Shown piece after piece: positions 1-8,076 of a stretch of 26,961 bases of DNA. Position numbers and translations under genes: made by a program. The notes below the pieces were generated by a model. It ran no database searches. It was not told where the DNA came from and was given only the letters and a program-made list of their open reading frames with translations. The stretch's first letter is position 1. Every line of letters starts with the position of its first letter. This DNA is from Nostoc sp. GT001 (GTDB lineage: Bacteria; Cyanobacteriota; Cyanobacteriia; Cyanobacteriales; Nostocaceae): contig NZ_JAUDRJ010000003.1 of the NCBI RefSeq assembly GCF_030382115.1, positions 424,856 to 451,816 on the forward strand, in the 5' to 3' direction.

Positions 1-3
1 CCA

Positions 4-282
4 ATGAGTACAGAAGAACAGATAAAAGCTGCGATCGTCGTCTTCCCTGAAGCGATCGGCATAGCTTCCCCAGAACTGAACAATGCGATTGAGATTGCTT
101 GCGAACAGCTAAACAAATTCGTCGATTACCTCCAAACCCTAGACCCAGAGCTAGAACGGCACGAGGCAACCATCTTGGGAGGCGCTATCTTGCAGGGATT
201 GCCAATGCTTTTTGAAGACAACCCAGAGATCATTGCTGGCATCAAAGCCGACTGCCAAAAGATAAGAGCTAATCGCCAATGA
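4..282 (+). CDS. Hypothetical 92-aa protein of the mobile element
   Basis: A short acidic, helix-rich soluble protein starting at an ATG. I recognise no domain. Its stop overlaps the next gene's start in an ATGA arrangement (279-282), so the two are probably translationally coupled and co-transcribed. Nothing upstream is visible, so it may be an internal gene of an operon that begins to the left. HIP1-like CGATCG motifs occur in it, as in the host chromosome. Its position before the primase-helicase suggests an early or accessory gene of the integrated element, but that is inference from place only. Confidence 0.7.
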   Translation: MSTEEQIKAAIVVFPEAIGIASPELNNAIEIACEQLNKFVDYLQTLDPELERHEATILGGAILQGLPMLFEDNPEIIAGIKADCQKIRANRQ

Positions 283-620
283 GTGACGAAATTATCGAAG
301 TAACTATCTACAAGCCAAAGCGAATACCTGATATTTATCGCCCACCACTGGGACTGCCTCTGAACTGGCAGGATGAAGCATCAGGAAAATTGCGATCGGC
401 GGTCTTCAAGTTTTTTAGCTATCAAACACTTTCCCCCAATGAAATCAGCCTTGTCGCCGAATACTGCCAGCATTACATCAACGCCCCTTGCTGGGATGCT
501 ACAGGGGAATTTCCTAATGAGCTAGCAGCGTTAAGGCAATCGGCTGCAACACTATCTACCGTTGATGAAATTGGACAGTGGATTAATGGCTGCCTTGAAA
601 TTGCGATCGACCCGTTTTAA
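279..620 (+). CDS. Hypothetical 113-aa protein, coupled to the preceding gene
   Basis: Begins within the stop codon of the upstream gene (ATGA), a layout typical of coupled phage and island genes. The product is soluble. Its N-terminus carries a basic, proline-containing stretch (KPKRIPDIYRPPLGLPLNW), and a Cys/His/Trp-containing segment (EYCQHYINAPCW) sits mid-protein. Four scattered cysteines do not form a zinc-finger pattern I can name. I recognise no family. It ends 204 bp before the primase-helicase gene, on the same strand. A role in control or replication of the element is possible but unsupported. Confidence 0.7.
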   Translation: MSDEIIEVTIYKPKRIPDIYRPPLGLPLNWQDEASGKLRSAVFKFFSYQTLSPNEISLVAEYCQHYINAPCWDATGEFPNELAALRQSAATLSTVDEIGQWINGCLEIAIDPF

Positions 621-761
621 AACCGAACTTGAAAGTGCGATCGCAAAACCAGAACTTCAGACAACAGTTAATAGATGCCTATCATCCTGTTACCTAACAA
701 AAAAAAAGACCCCAGGAATCAGCTAGAGTCAAAAGGAATAAAATATGAAAAATTACTTTCA

Positions 762-785
762 AAGAAAGATTAAAGAATCTTTCTT
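762..785. promoter_or_regulatory. Perfect 10-bp inverted repeat upstream of the primase gene
   Basis: Arms AAGAAAGATT and AATCTTTCTT are separated by AAAG, about 40 bp before the primase-helicase ATG. It is not followed by a T-run, so a terminator is unlikely. An operator or a 5'-UTR hairpin fits the position better. Confidence 0.5.
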
Positions 786-786
786 C

Positions 787-813
787 ATTAATGCCAATTC
801 TAGCATTAATTGG
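787..813. promoter_or_regulatory. Overlapping dyads abutting the primase ribosome-binding site
   Basis: Two alternative dyads overlap here. ATTAATGC (787-794) pairs with GCATTAAT (803-810), and CCAATT (794-799) pairs with AATTGG (808-813). The second arm runs into the GGAGGG Shine-Dalgarno at 812-818. This could be a repressor operator or mutually exclusive RNA hairpins that affect ribosome access. The pairing is seen directly; the function is inferred. Confidence 0.4.
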
Positions 814-824
814 AGGGTAGAGCA

Positions 825-3560
825 ATGACTTTATCTACTCCTCAAACAGTCGATACCATTGCATCTCACCACTGGGAAGAATGGCAATTAAGTGGTGTAT
901 CTGCAAAAATAATACAGCGAAATGTAAGAACCTTATATGACTCTAGAGAAGTCGATAAAGCTCTCAATCGCAATACAAAATCCAGACAAAAACACTCGGA
1001 GCATTTAGTACCTTGCTGGATGGTTTCAGGAGTAAATCCACTGACAGGAGAAAGCACCTTAGAAGGCGTACAAGCAAAGCCAGATGTCTCACCATTAGGT
1101 AAAGATGGAAAAGTAAACAAGTATTTGGGAGCAGTTGGTTATGGTGCTTCTCCCTTGTTCTTGGACACAGGGGTAGAGTATTTTTGGCAACAAGTCCTCG
1201 CTGATAAATCAATCCCTATAATCATTACCGAAGGAGCCAAGAAAGCAGGTACGGGTTTAACCATCGGACTTCCAACTATATCTATACCTGGTGTATCGAC
1301 TTGCCGAAAGATGGGCAGACTTCACTCATGGATAGAAGCCTTTGCTGGATTTGGCAGAACTTTCTACCTATGTTTTGACGCTGACATATTGCATAAACGT
1401 CCTGTCCAGCAATCCTTAATCAACATAGCCAGAGATTTAAGCGCGACAGGTTCAAAAGTTATGGTAATTAAATTACCATCAATTGAACTTAAAGGCATGG
1501 ATGACTTTATTGCTGCTAAGGGAGAAGAAACTTTCAAGCAACTAATAGAAGATGCTCCAACCATTGAAGAGTGGAAGAAGGATTTAGAGGAGCAACGTAA
1601 AAATGACACAGAATATGATGACGAGGAACGCACATCAAAAGTTTACCGCGCCTACAAAATCATCAAAGATGGATGGGGCGATAATCTCCGGTTAAACCAA
1701 CTCAAAAACATCATTGAACTGAACGACCAAAAAATAGACTTAAACCAATTACGGCTATACATAGCAATGGAGTTTGACATGGACGTACAAATAGGAGATG
1801 GACAGGCGATTGTTGAGGCGATCGCATCTCGAAATGCTTACCATCCAGTAGTGGAATATTTAGATGAAGTTGCCGCTAGATACAGTACAGTTGACCCTTC
1901 AATTCTTGACAACTTAGCGACTAAATACTTTGGTACAGACGACCCACTTCACAACATTTATCTGAAAAAGATGTTGATATCAGCCGTAGCTCGGACCCGT
2001 CGTCCTGGGTGTAAAGTTGATACCGCTTTAATCCTGGTAGGGGAACAGGGAATAAACAAATCCAGCTTTTGGCGGGAACTGTTCGGGCGTGACTGGTTCA
2101 CAGACGAACTCAGCGACGGCAACGAGAAAGACGAGCTAATGAAACTGCATCAGTTCTGGGGTTTAGAAATCCCAGAAATCGAACACATGTATAAGAGAAA
2201 GGACATCAGCAGCATCAAAAAATTCATGTCTTCGAGCGTTGATGCCTTCCGCGCTCCTTATGCCCGCGAGGTAAAAGAGCATCCTCGCGCCTGTGTCTTG
2301 GTTGGAACGAGTAACGAAACAGAACTTCTCAACGACCCCACAGGCAACCGACGATTTTGGATTATCCCTGTAATAGACGACATCCCAATTGATATCGAGC
2401 AGTTAGTCCGAGAACGCGATTTAATTTGGGCAGCTGCTAACGCCCTTTACGAGAAAGGGCATCAGTGGTGGCTATCGCCAGCCGAGTCGAAAGTCCACAA
2501 CGAAGCCAGCAAAGATTTCCAATCCGTTGACCCCTGGACAGACACAGTATTGGCTTACTCTCGCCAGCAAGGAGAGACAACCACCTCTGAAATTTTGAGA
2601 ATTGCGCTAGGAATTGAACTCGGTAGACAGGAGATGCTCTACACCAAAAGAGTTTCAGCTATTCTCCGGTCGAACGGTTGGGAACAGTACAGACAAAAAA
2701 TTGGGAACAGTCGCCCTTGGGCTTGGCGGTTGAAGTCATCATCAGAAAACCAAAAAAGTTTGGGTAACAAGGCAGATCAAGGCAGATCACCCGGATCACT
2801 TTCCCCAAATTCAGAAGTTGAAACTGAATTAGAAAATCAAAAAAGTTTGGGTAACAAGGCGGATCAAGGCAGATCACCTGGATCACTTTCCCAAAATCCA
2901 CAAAGTGATCCGCCTAGTGATCCGGCAAGGCAGATCACACCTCAGCCCTTACAGAATAAGACTTTCGAGCCGATTAATCCGCCCGTGATCCGCCTTGATC
3001 CGCCTACTTTACCCAACTTTTCTGAAAATAATTTTGTTGTACAAGCGGAAGTAACCACGACTGACACAGAAACCAAAAACGAGAGCAGCGCTATCACTTG
3101 CCCAGAGAAATGCAGCTATTACAAAACCTTTGAAGGAGTTAAACCTTTCATATTCAAAGTAGAGTCAGACTTTGGAGCGGTTGAGGTCAGCGCCGAACCA
3201 TATCACCGCTTCCAAACAAGTGGTGAGAGTAAAATCTGGTTGATATTCAAGACACCGGACGGGCAGACATTAACTAAGACCATCAAGGCAACCCCAGATA
3301 AAAAGGCGCTGCCCAGGCTGGCTAAAGAATGTGGTTCCATTCAACAGTGGGAAGAGAGGGTAAGAAAAGATTTCAGTTCCAAGATTGAGAATGCCAGCTA
3401 CAAGTTTAAGGTGCGGATTCTCGGAGATGATGACTACGAGTGGATTGAGGGTTGCATTCTCAAAACTGTGCCCAGTCGCCCATCTGTTAGCCATTTCATA
3501 TTTACAACTCCGAAGAAGACAGTGGTCACTTCTCACTTGGGCGAATTTGAGGAGATGTAA
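825..3560 (+). CDS. DUF3854/Toprim + VapE-type primase-helicase of the mobile element
   Basis: A 911-residue replication protein. The ATG at 825 is chosen over an in-frame TTG at 810 because a strong GGAGGG lies just before it. The N-terminal ~250 residues look like DUF3854, a Toprim-type primase domain: a glutamate in IIITEGAKKAG (about 131-141) and FDAD (about 184-187) would bind metal. A VirE/VapE-type superfamily-3-like helicase follows: Walker A GEQGINKSS (about 406-414), Walker B-like FWGLEIPEIE (about 444-453), sensor VLVGTSNE (about 489-496), arginine finger TGNRRFW (about 507-513). Residues about 640-730 form a low-complexity linker with a duplicated 29-residue block that coincides with a GATC repeat array in the DNA. 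The last ~150 residues form an unrecognised domain. Such fusions are typical replication modules of phages, satellites and plasmids. Confidence 0.9.
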   Translation: MTLSTPQTVDTIASHHWEEWQLSGVSAKIIQRNVRTLYDSREVDKALNRNTKSRQKHSEHLVPCWMVSGVNPLTGESTLEGVQAKPDVSPLGKDGKVNKYLGAVGYGASPLFLDTGVEYFWQQVLADKSIPIIITEGAKKAGTGLTIGLPTISIPGVSTCRKMGRLHSWIEAFAGFGRTFYLCFDADILHKRPVQQSLINIARDLSATGSKVMVIKLPSIELKGMDDFIAAKGEETFKQLIEDAPTIEEWKKDLEEQRKNDTEYDDEERTSKVYRAYKIIKDGWGDNLRLNQLKNIIELNDQKIDLNQLRLYIAMEFDMDVQIGDGQAIVEAIASRNAYHPVVEYLDEVAARYSTVDPSILDNLATKYFGTDDPLHNIYLKKMLISAVARTRRPGCKVDTALILVGEQGINKSSFWRELFGRDWFTDELSDGNEKDELMKLHQFWGLEIPEIEHMYKRKDISSIKKFMSSSVDAFRAPYAREVKEHPRACVLVGTSNETELLNDPTGNRRFWIIPVIDDIPIDIEQLVRERDLIWAAANALYEKGHQWWLSPAESKVHNEASKDFQSVDPWTDTVLAYSRQQGETTTSEILRIALGIELGRQEMLYTKRVSAILRSNGWEQYRQKIGNSRPWAWRLKSSSENQKSLGNKADQGRSPGSLSPNSEVETELENQKSLGNKADQGRSPGSLSQNPQSDPPSDPARQITPQPLQNKTFEPINPPVIRLDPPTLPNFSENNFVVQAEVTTTDTETKNESSAITCPEKCSYYKTFEGVKPFIFKVESDFGAVEVSAEPYHRFQTSGESKIWLIFKTPDGQTLTKTIKATPDKKALPRLAKECGSIQQWEERVRKDFSSKIENASYKFKVRILGDDDYEWIEGCILKTVPSRPSVSHFIFTTPKKTVVTSHLGEFEEM
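2751..3022. repeat. GATC-centred iteron-like array inside the primase gene (candidate origin)
   Basis: Eleven GATC tetramers lie between 2775 and 3000, mostly inside 10-bp units of the form AGGCRGATCA or its reverse TGATCYGCCT. GATC starts are at 2775, 2785, 2794, then 2862, 2872, 2881, then 2907, 2919, 2933, then 2987 and 2997. The first two triplets are two copies of an 87-bp direct repeat with the same 10/9 spacing. The outer ends are inverted: the motif AAAAGTTTGGGTAA near 2756 and 2843 reappears as TTACCCAACTTTT at 3010-3022. This matches an iteron origin embedded in its initiator gene, though no experimental or database support is available here. Confidence 0.55.
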
Positions 3561-3943
3561 ACAAGCATAGTAAAACGCGATCGCACTTCTACCTGAGAGA
3601 GCGATCGCGCAGTTGCAATTCATATTTCTACCCCAAGGTATTCGCCTTAGAGGGTAAAAGCAAGTGCGATCCTTTTTAAAGATTGTATAAATTCTTTTAC
3701 TGTCAAATTCAGTACAGATACTTATGATATCTGCCTTGTATTTTAGTTGAGTTCCTGTTTTACCTGTTTCTAGGGTTAAATAGGTATATTTTTTATCGTC
3801 AGAATAATCAATATCTCTGTAACTTAATCGCAGCAACACATACGGTAAGTGAAACTACTTCCTCTTTTACATAAAAGTGGAACATTTACACAATTTTCAT
3901 TGCCCCATAAAACTGAAGAGTAACTATTTATAAATCTCTTCAA
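3561..3943. other. 383-bp gap between primase and structural operon
   Basis: It holds HIP1-type GCGATCGC sites near 3580-3610, then AT-rich DNA from about 3680. A palindrome CTTTTACATAAAAG occurs near 3865-3880, and a dyad precedes the next gene. I see no convincing gene. A minus-strand open frame starting with GTG near 3839 looks protein-like for its first ~60 codons but has no well-placed Shine-Dalgarno and then runs antisense through the primase gene. The promoter of the structural operon is probably located here. Confidence 0.5.
3914..3942 (+). promoter_or_regulatory. Dyad directly before the first structural-operon start codon
   Basis: TGAAGAG (3914-3920) and CTCTTCA (3936-3942) are perfect 7-bp arms around a 15-nt AT-rich centre, ending one base before the ATG at 3944. 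It could be a repressor operator or an mRNA hairpin controlling initiation. No free Shine-Dalgarno is visible for the gene. Confidence 0.4.
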
Positions 3944-4249
3944 ATGACAGCATTTAATCCCGCAACAGATATTCCATCTCAAATAGATACATTAGAAAAA
4001 CTTGCGGCATGGTTAGGATCTGCATTATTTACCATCAATCCAACCTTGACAGTTATTGAGGGTGTTGGTTATACAGAACGCGCTTGCCAAGCAAATAATT
4101 ACTGGGTAGCAGCTGACGCGAAAACACGGATGATCGTTCGTCTTTCGCTCGAAGTCTCTGCCGATCAAGCCAGTGGCAGCAATAAGAACTGGACATACAT
4201 TCAGCCGTTGAGTAATACCGCGCTGCCCGCTTCATTTAAGGCAAATTAA
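3944..4249 (+). CDS. Hypothetical 101-aa protein, first gene of virion-like operon
   Basis: A small soluble protein with a helical N-terminal part (LEKLAAWLGSALFT) followed by a beta-prone half that contains GVGYTERACQANNYWVAAD. No family is recognised. It is first in a run of + strand genes reaching 10,913 and is followed after 22 bp by the 941-residue protein. Initiation may be controlled by the dyad that ends one base before its ATG. Its position suggests a structural or assembly component of the element's particle, but this is inference. Confidence 0.65.
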   Translation: MTAFNPATDIPSQIDTLEKLAAWLGSALFTINPTLTVIEGVGYTERACQANNYWVAADAKTRMIVRLSLEVSADQASGSNKNWTYIQPLSNTALPASFKAN

Positions 4250-4271
4250 AGGTAATTGGCGAAAAATCAGT

Positions 4272-7097
4272 ATGGAAAATCCACGCCAATTTGCTTCACT
4301 TGATGCCAGCGATGCGGCGTTACACGGCTCCCTTACAAATCGCCCAGCAAGTGCTGTCGCGGCTGGCGATCCAATTGATTTTGACGCCATAAATGCAAGA
4401 CGGCGATATGAGTTGAATTATGGGCTACGGAAATTCGCAGAAAGTGCCGGAGAACGCAATCTAAGGGAGGCTGTTTCGCGGAACAAGCACGTCAAAGCAA
4501 GGTATCAACGGCGTCTACTAACGAACAAGCCAGGGTATCAACCTCTCAGGCGCAAACGCAACGTGTTGAATTGCAGCAAGGGACAACCGAGTAGTGACGT
4601 TATAGAAGCGGAATTTGCCCAAACACGACGCGAGTCACCGCTTGCACAAAACCAGCGATCGACGCCGGAGCGTCAGCCATTGCCATCTACTGGTAGTCCA
4701 CCACCAACCCCAAGCGGTACATCTGCACGCGCTGACTCACTGGTAGAGCCAACCGCTACACCACGGCCAGCCGTAATACGTGAAGCGATCGGTAATACTG
4801 TTGGCGGCATCGGGCAATCCTTACCAAAAGCTTTACCCCAGGCGGCGGGAAGACTCATTATTCCTGGGGTCGGCGCTGGCCTGACCTTCGCGGGTGCGTT
4901 GATTGCTGGGCAGTCCGTTCAGCAAGCTGCTACAACTGCCGCAGTAGTAACAGCAGGTAGTGTCGCAGGCGGACTTATTGGTACTGCTGTTGGTGGGCCA
5001 ATTGGCGGATACGTTGGTTCAATGATCGGCGGTTTTGCGGGTGGTTATCTTGCGAATGCACTCTTTCCACAGCAATTACCATCGACAGCAGCAAGGCACG
5101 AGCAATACACGCCAAACTACCAACCCTACATAGGAGGGCAGGGGATCGGCGTATTGTATTATGTATTCTGGTCGATGAAGTTGGGTAATGGAACTGTCAG
5201 TAATTTCCAGTCAGCGCCAATTCCCGGACCTATCACTGCCTTTAAAACCACGCGATTAAGCGATGGACGTTGGCAAGTAGAAATTTTCTCTAACGATGTA
5301 AGCACGGGTGCTTCCGTCGTAGGGAACTCAACAACCAGTGAACCTTATGTGACCTCTATTTCCCGTGCAGACGGTCAACGGGATACCGCACCGGATAGAC
5401 GCGGGTACAATCCAGCGCCAGCGGACAATACGCCACCGCAATACAGTTATTCGCCAATCGGCGGCGACAACACAATCCCATCGGGTTTACCCGCGGCTGG
5501 CTTGAACAAAGGCAAGGATAAACAAATCGCTCCATCCATGCCGTCCAATAATACGCCGAACGGAGCGCCGTTTTTCCCCGGTCATGGTGGATTAGCACCA
5601 AGCTACTTGCCTAATCCAGAACACCAACCGTCAAACCTTGGCGGTATGTTGCCACAGATGCAGCCATTGCCTCAGCGAAAATCACTGCCATTCGCCGAAC
5701 CAGAGGATATCCCAGTACCAAGGACGGGGTTAACGATTACACCTTCAGAGGGCGGCGTCGTGCCTATCGGGTATGTAGAGGTAACAGCAGGCACCGTAAC
5801 GCAGTCAACAATAACTGTTTCAGAGGGAACAGACGCATTCGGCAATGATGTCTCTACCCGCGACAAAAACACGCTAATAACGAGTGTCCCGTCATCCGCG
5901 CCAACCACAGCGCAGCCCATACCGATGTCTGATGCGCTATCGCCCGTACCGAAATCGCGAACAGCGCCGATCACAAAAACGCCAACAGAATTGGCGAACG
6001 ATGGCATCAAAACGGCGTTAGACCAACAACAAAAGGATTTTAACGAAAAACTCGGACAACTGACTGCGATCGCAACCGCAATTGCGGCCCTAACACCAGC
6101 AATACAAGGTATCCCGAATGCGATCGCAAACAACCCAAATGTCCGCGCCGCAAACCGTGACGATGTGCAGGGTGCTGTGTGTGAAATTTCTCAGCCTACT
6201 GGTTGCCTTGGCGCGCCAATTAAGCAAGCCGAGGATGCTGCAAAGGCAAATGGAAATAAACTCAACGACATTTTAACCGGAATAAATACCGCAGGGAGTG
6301 CTGCACAACTAGCACTTTTGGATACCATCAACGGCAAACTTGGCGATCAATTGCCGGGTGGCATCGGCGGGAAGTTATCGCGTTTTGCGGATTGGATGCA
6401 CCTAGATCGGGTGCTAAATATTATGATTCTTGCCACTACTGTCCACAATGGCTTGATGTTAAGCAATGACATCGGTCAAACATTATTAGGAATTATTAGT
6501 AATGTTTTGACCTTAATTGGATTAAAAAAGGAAGATGGTAGCGCCTTTGATATTGGATCTGTAATTAGTGGCTCTATTGAAAATTTAATCAAAGGTGCAA
6601 TCGGAGTTGAAAATTATCAACAAATGACGGAAGCATGGGCCAAAGCCAATAGAATTTATCAAGCAACAAATAATGTTATAAATAGCTTTTTGAATTTATC
6701 TCAAACTATTCTCCAAGCTTCTGAATTAATCGCAGCCTACACAGGGAAGATAGGAAATGCTTTGAGAAAAGGTGGAATCATTCTTGAAAGTGCCTATGGC
6801 TGGATGAACCCGCAACCTAAATTTAATCGCGTCACGCAAACCTTGGAAAGTTTACAAAATGGAGCAAGCACCATACAAATGGTGACACAAGCCCCGCTAG
6901 ACGTGGTAAATGCCGTCACAGAATCAACAACGGCTGCAACCGAATTTGTAAAAGCGGTAAAAGAAGATGACAAACCTGTAAACAAAGCTACGCCTATCCC
7001 AGAACCAGACGAATTAAAAGCCAAAGAATCTCAGTCAAAGACTGATTCTCAACCATTGAATTTTGATTTTTCAGACTTATTCGATGGGGAGGATTAA
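4272..7097 (+). CDS. 941-aa glycine-zipper protein, virion-like or membrane-active
   Basis: The largest gene of the operon. Four parts can be seen. (1) Residues 1-115 are charged and basic, with LRRKRN near 92-97. (2) After a Pro/Ser/Thr linker, residues about 195-265 form a hydrophobic glycine-zipper stretch (repeated GxxxG, e.g. GGLIGTAVGGPIGGYVG), as in membrane-inserting pore or pilot proteins. (3) A long Pro/Asn/Gly-rich, beta-prone middle follows to about 575. (4) The remainder is helical, with hydrophobic segments near 705-745 (e.g. VLNIMILATTVHNGLML) and an acidic tail. The coding sequence changes style near 6420: GC-rich codons before, AT-rich after, suggesting a mosaic gene. A membrane-penetrating or tape-measure-like role is possible. 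No named family is recognised. Confidence 0.75.
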   Translation: MENPRQFASLDASDAALHGSLTNRPASAVAAGDPIDFDAINARRRYELNYGLRKFAESAGERNLREAVSRNKHVKARYQRRLLTNKPGYQPLRRKRNVLNCSKGQPSSDVIEAEFAQTRRESPLAQNQRSTPERQPLPSTGSPPPTPSGTSARADSLVEPTATPRPAVIREAIGNTVGGIGQSLPKALPQAAGRLIIPGVGAGLTFAGALIAGQSVQQAATTAAVVTAGSVAGGLIGTAVGGPIGGYVGSMIGGFAGGYLANALFPQQLPSTAARHEQYTPNYQPYIGGQGIGVLYYVFWSMKLGNGTVSNFQSAPIPGPITAFKTTRLSDGRWQVEIFSNDVSTGASVVGNSTTSEPYVTSISRADGQRDTAPDRRGYNPAPADNTPPQYSYSPIGGDNTIPSGLPAAGLNKGKDKQIAPSMPSNNTPNGAPFFPGHGGLAPSYLPNPEHQPSNLGGMLPQMQPLPQRKSLPFAEPEDIPVPRTGLTITPSEGGVVPIGYVEVTAGTVTQSTITVSEGTDAFGNDVSTRDKNTLITSVPSSAPTTAQPIPMSDALSPVPKSRTAPITKTPTELANDGIKTALDQQQKDFNEKLGQLTAIATAIAALTPAIQGIPNAIANNPNVRAANRDDVQGAVCEISQPTGCLGAPIKQAEDAAKANGNKLNDILTGINTAGSAAQLALLDTINGKLGDQLPGGIGGKLSRFADWMHLDRVLNIMILATTVHNGLMLSNDIGQTLLGIISNVLTLIGLKKEDGSAFDIGSVISGSIENLIKGAIGVENYQQMTEAWAKANRIYQATNNVINSFLNLSQTILQASELIAAYTGKIGNALRKGGIILESAYGWMNPQPKFNRVTQTLESLQNGASTIQMVTQAPLDVVNAVTESTTAATEFVKAVKEDDKPVNKATPIPEPDELKAKESQSKTDSQPLNFDFSDLFDGED

Positions 7098-7100
7098 TCA

Positions 7101-7946
7101 ATGTCATTACCAGAAGGCTTTGACAATATTGAACATCTCCAGAGAACCTGGAATCAAGAGCATAATCGTCGGGTTGATAGATACTTCAAAGATGTCCAAG
7201 GCAATGGTGATTTATCTGGCGTTAGACCATCTTTAAAGCTAGCTTGTCGGGCGTTAGATAATGATAATATGTACGCATCTTGGATGCGTTCAGATTTGTT
7301 TTACAACGTTATTGGCTACGGTAAAAAAAATCTCGCTGTTTTTTACGGTAATAGACTTGATACTGCTCCGCCCGTTGCTGGACATCCTCAGTTATTTTTT
7401 GTTTTCTCTCAAGATGAGTCAGCGTCACCTTCTGAAGAATCACCTATACAGCACGAAAAGTCTGTTAGATTGATGAAATTTTCTTGTTCATCTGGAAATG
7501 CAAAGCCAGCTATTTCCAAAGCCAATATGACAGAAATTGCTAACGAAATTAAAACCACTTTCTTGTCAAGCAGCAGAGGAATAACTTATACAACAGGGAA
7601 TAAATCAGCTAGTTACACCGATCCTGATAATGGATTTCCCAAGGGGAATTATTTATTGGTAAATTCTAGAACTGACGCAGTAGAAATTTATCAAAAAATT
7701 TGTAACGTAATTGATGTACCCTTTCAAGCAGAAAGGGTAATTGTGAACGATCCAGACAAACCCAGCACTACAACCGCATCAGCCGGGAAAGTCACGATTT
7801 TAGGCAAACAGGTACAGAACCGCAGGTATAGACCTGTAGCAGTCCTCAGATTCAGAAGCGCTTATATATCTTTGGGCAATCTTATCCCACCAGTCTTTTT
7901 GATAGATACAACGCTCCAGAATCAGGGATTAGTCAAATATCCTTAA
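7101..7946 (+). CDS. Hypothetical 281-aa protein of virion-like operon
   Basis: Starts 3 bp after the preceding stop, with a clear GGGGAGG upstream. The product is soluble and mixed alpha/beta: a charged N-terminus (QRTWNQEHNRRVDRYFKD), a central Ser-rich acidic stretch, and a C-terminal beta-prone segment (e.g. RPVAVLRFRSAYISLGN). There is no transmembrane segment and no recognised catalytic motif. Tight spacing and a strong ribosome-binding site fit a well-translated component made together with the 941-residue protein. A structural or assembly role is inferred from context only. Confidence 0.75.
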   Translation: MSLPEGFDNIEHLQRTWNQEHNRRVDRYFKDVQGNGDLSGVRPSLKLACRALDNDNMYASWMRSDLFYNVIGYGKKNLAVFYGNRLDTAPPVAGHPQLFFVFSQDESASPSEESPIQHEKSVRLMKFSCSSGNAKPAISKANMTEIANEIKTTFLSSSRGITYTTGNKSASYTDPDNGFPKGNYLLVNSRTDAVEIYQKICNVIDVPFQAERVIVNDPDKPSTTTASAGKVTILGKQVQNRRYRPVAVLRFRSAYISLGNLIPPVFLIDTTLQNQGLVKYP

Positions 7947-8007
7947 TTTGTAACAATTTTGCGAAAGTAGCTGTGGCTGAGAATAAAGGTAAAAACCTAT
8001 TAGGTTT

Positions 8008-8055
8008 CCACACAGAATTCTAAGGATTTTAAAGGGCTAGAGTTGGTGGAAACTG
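8008..8055 (+). promoter_or_regulatory. Inverted repeat upstream of the candidate shell-protein gene
   Basis: The arms GTTTCCAC and GTGGAAAC lie on either side of about 30 bp in the 130-bp gap before the gene at 8077. An AAACCTATTAGGTTT palindrome overlaps the left arm. The gap is the longest within the operon and may hold a promoter or leader for the next gene; this is inferred. Confidence 0.3.
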
Positions 8056-8076
8056 CAACTATCACCAATAAAAATT

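Noticed and set aside
3270..3839. 189-codon minus-strand open frame across the gap after the primase gene
   Set aside because: It needs a GTG start, has no well-placed Shine-Dalgarno, and most of it runs antisense through the primase-helicase gene. The first ~60 codons look protein-like, so a small gene fragment cannot be wholly excluded, but evidence is too weak.
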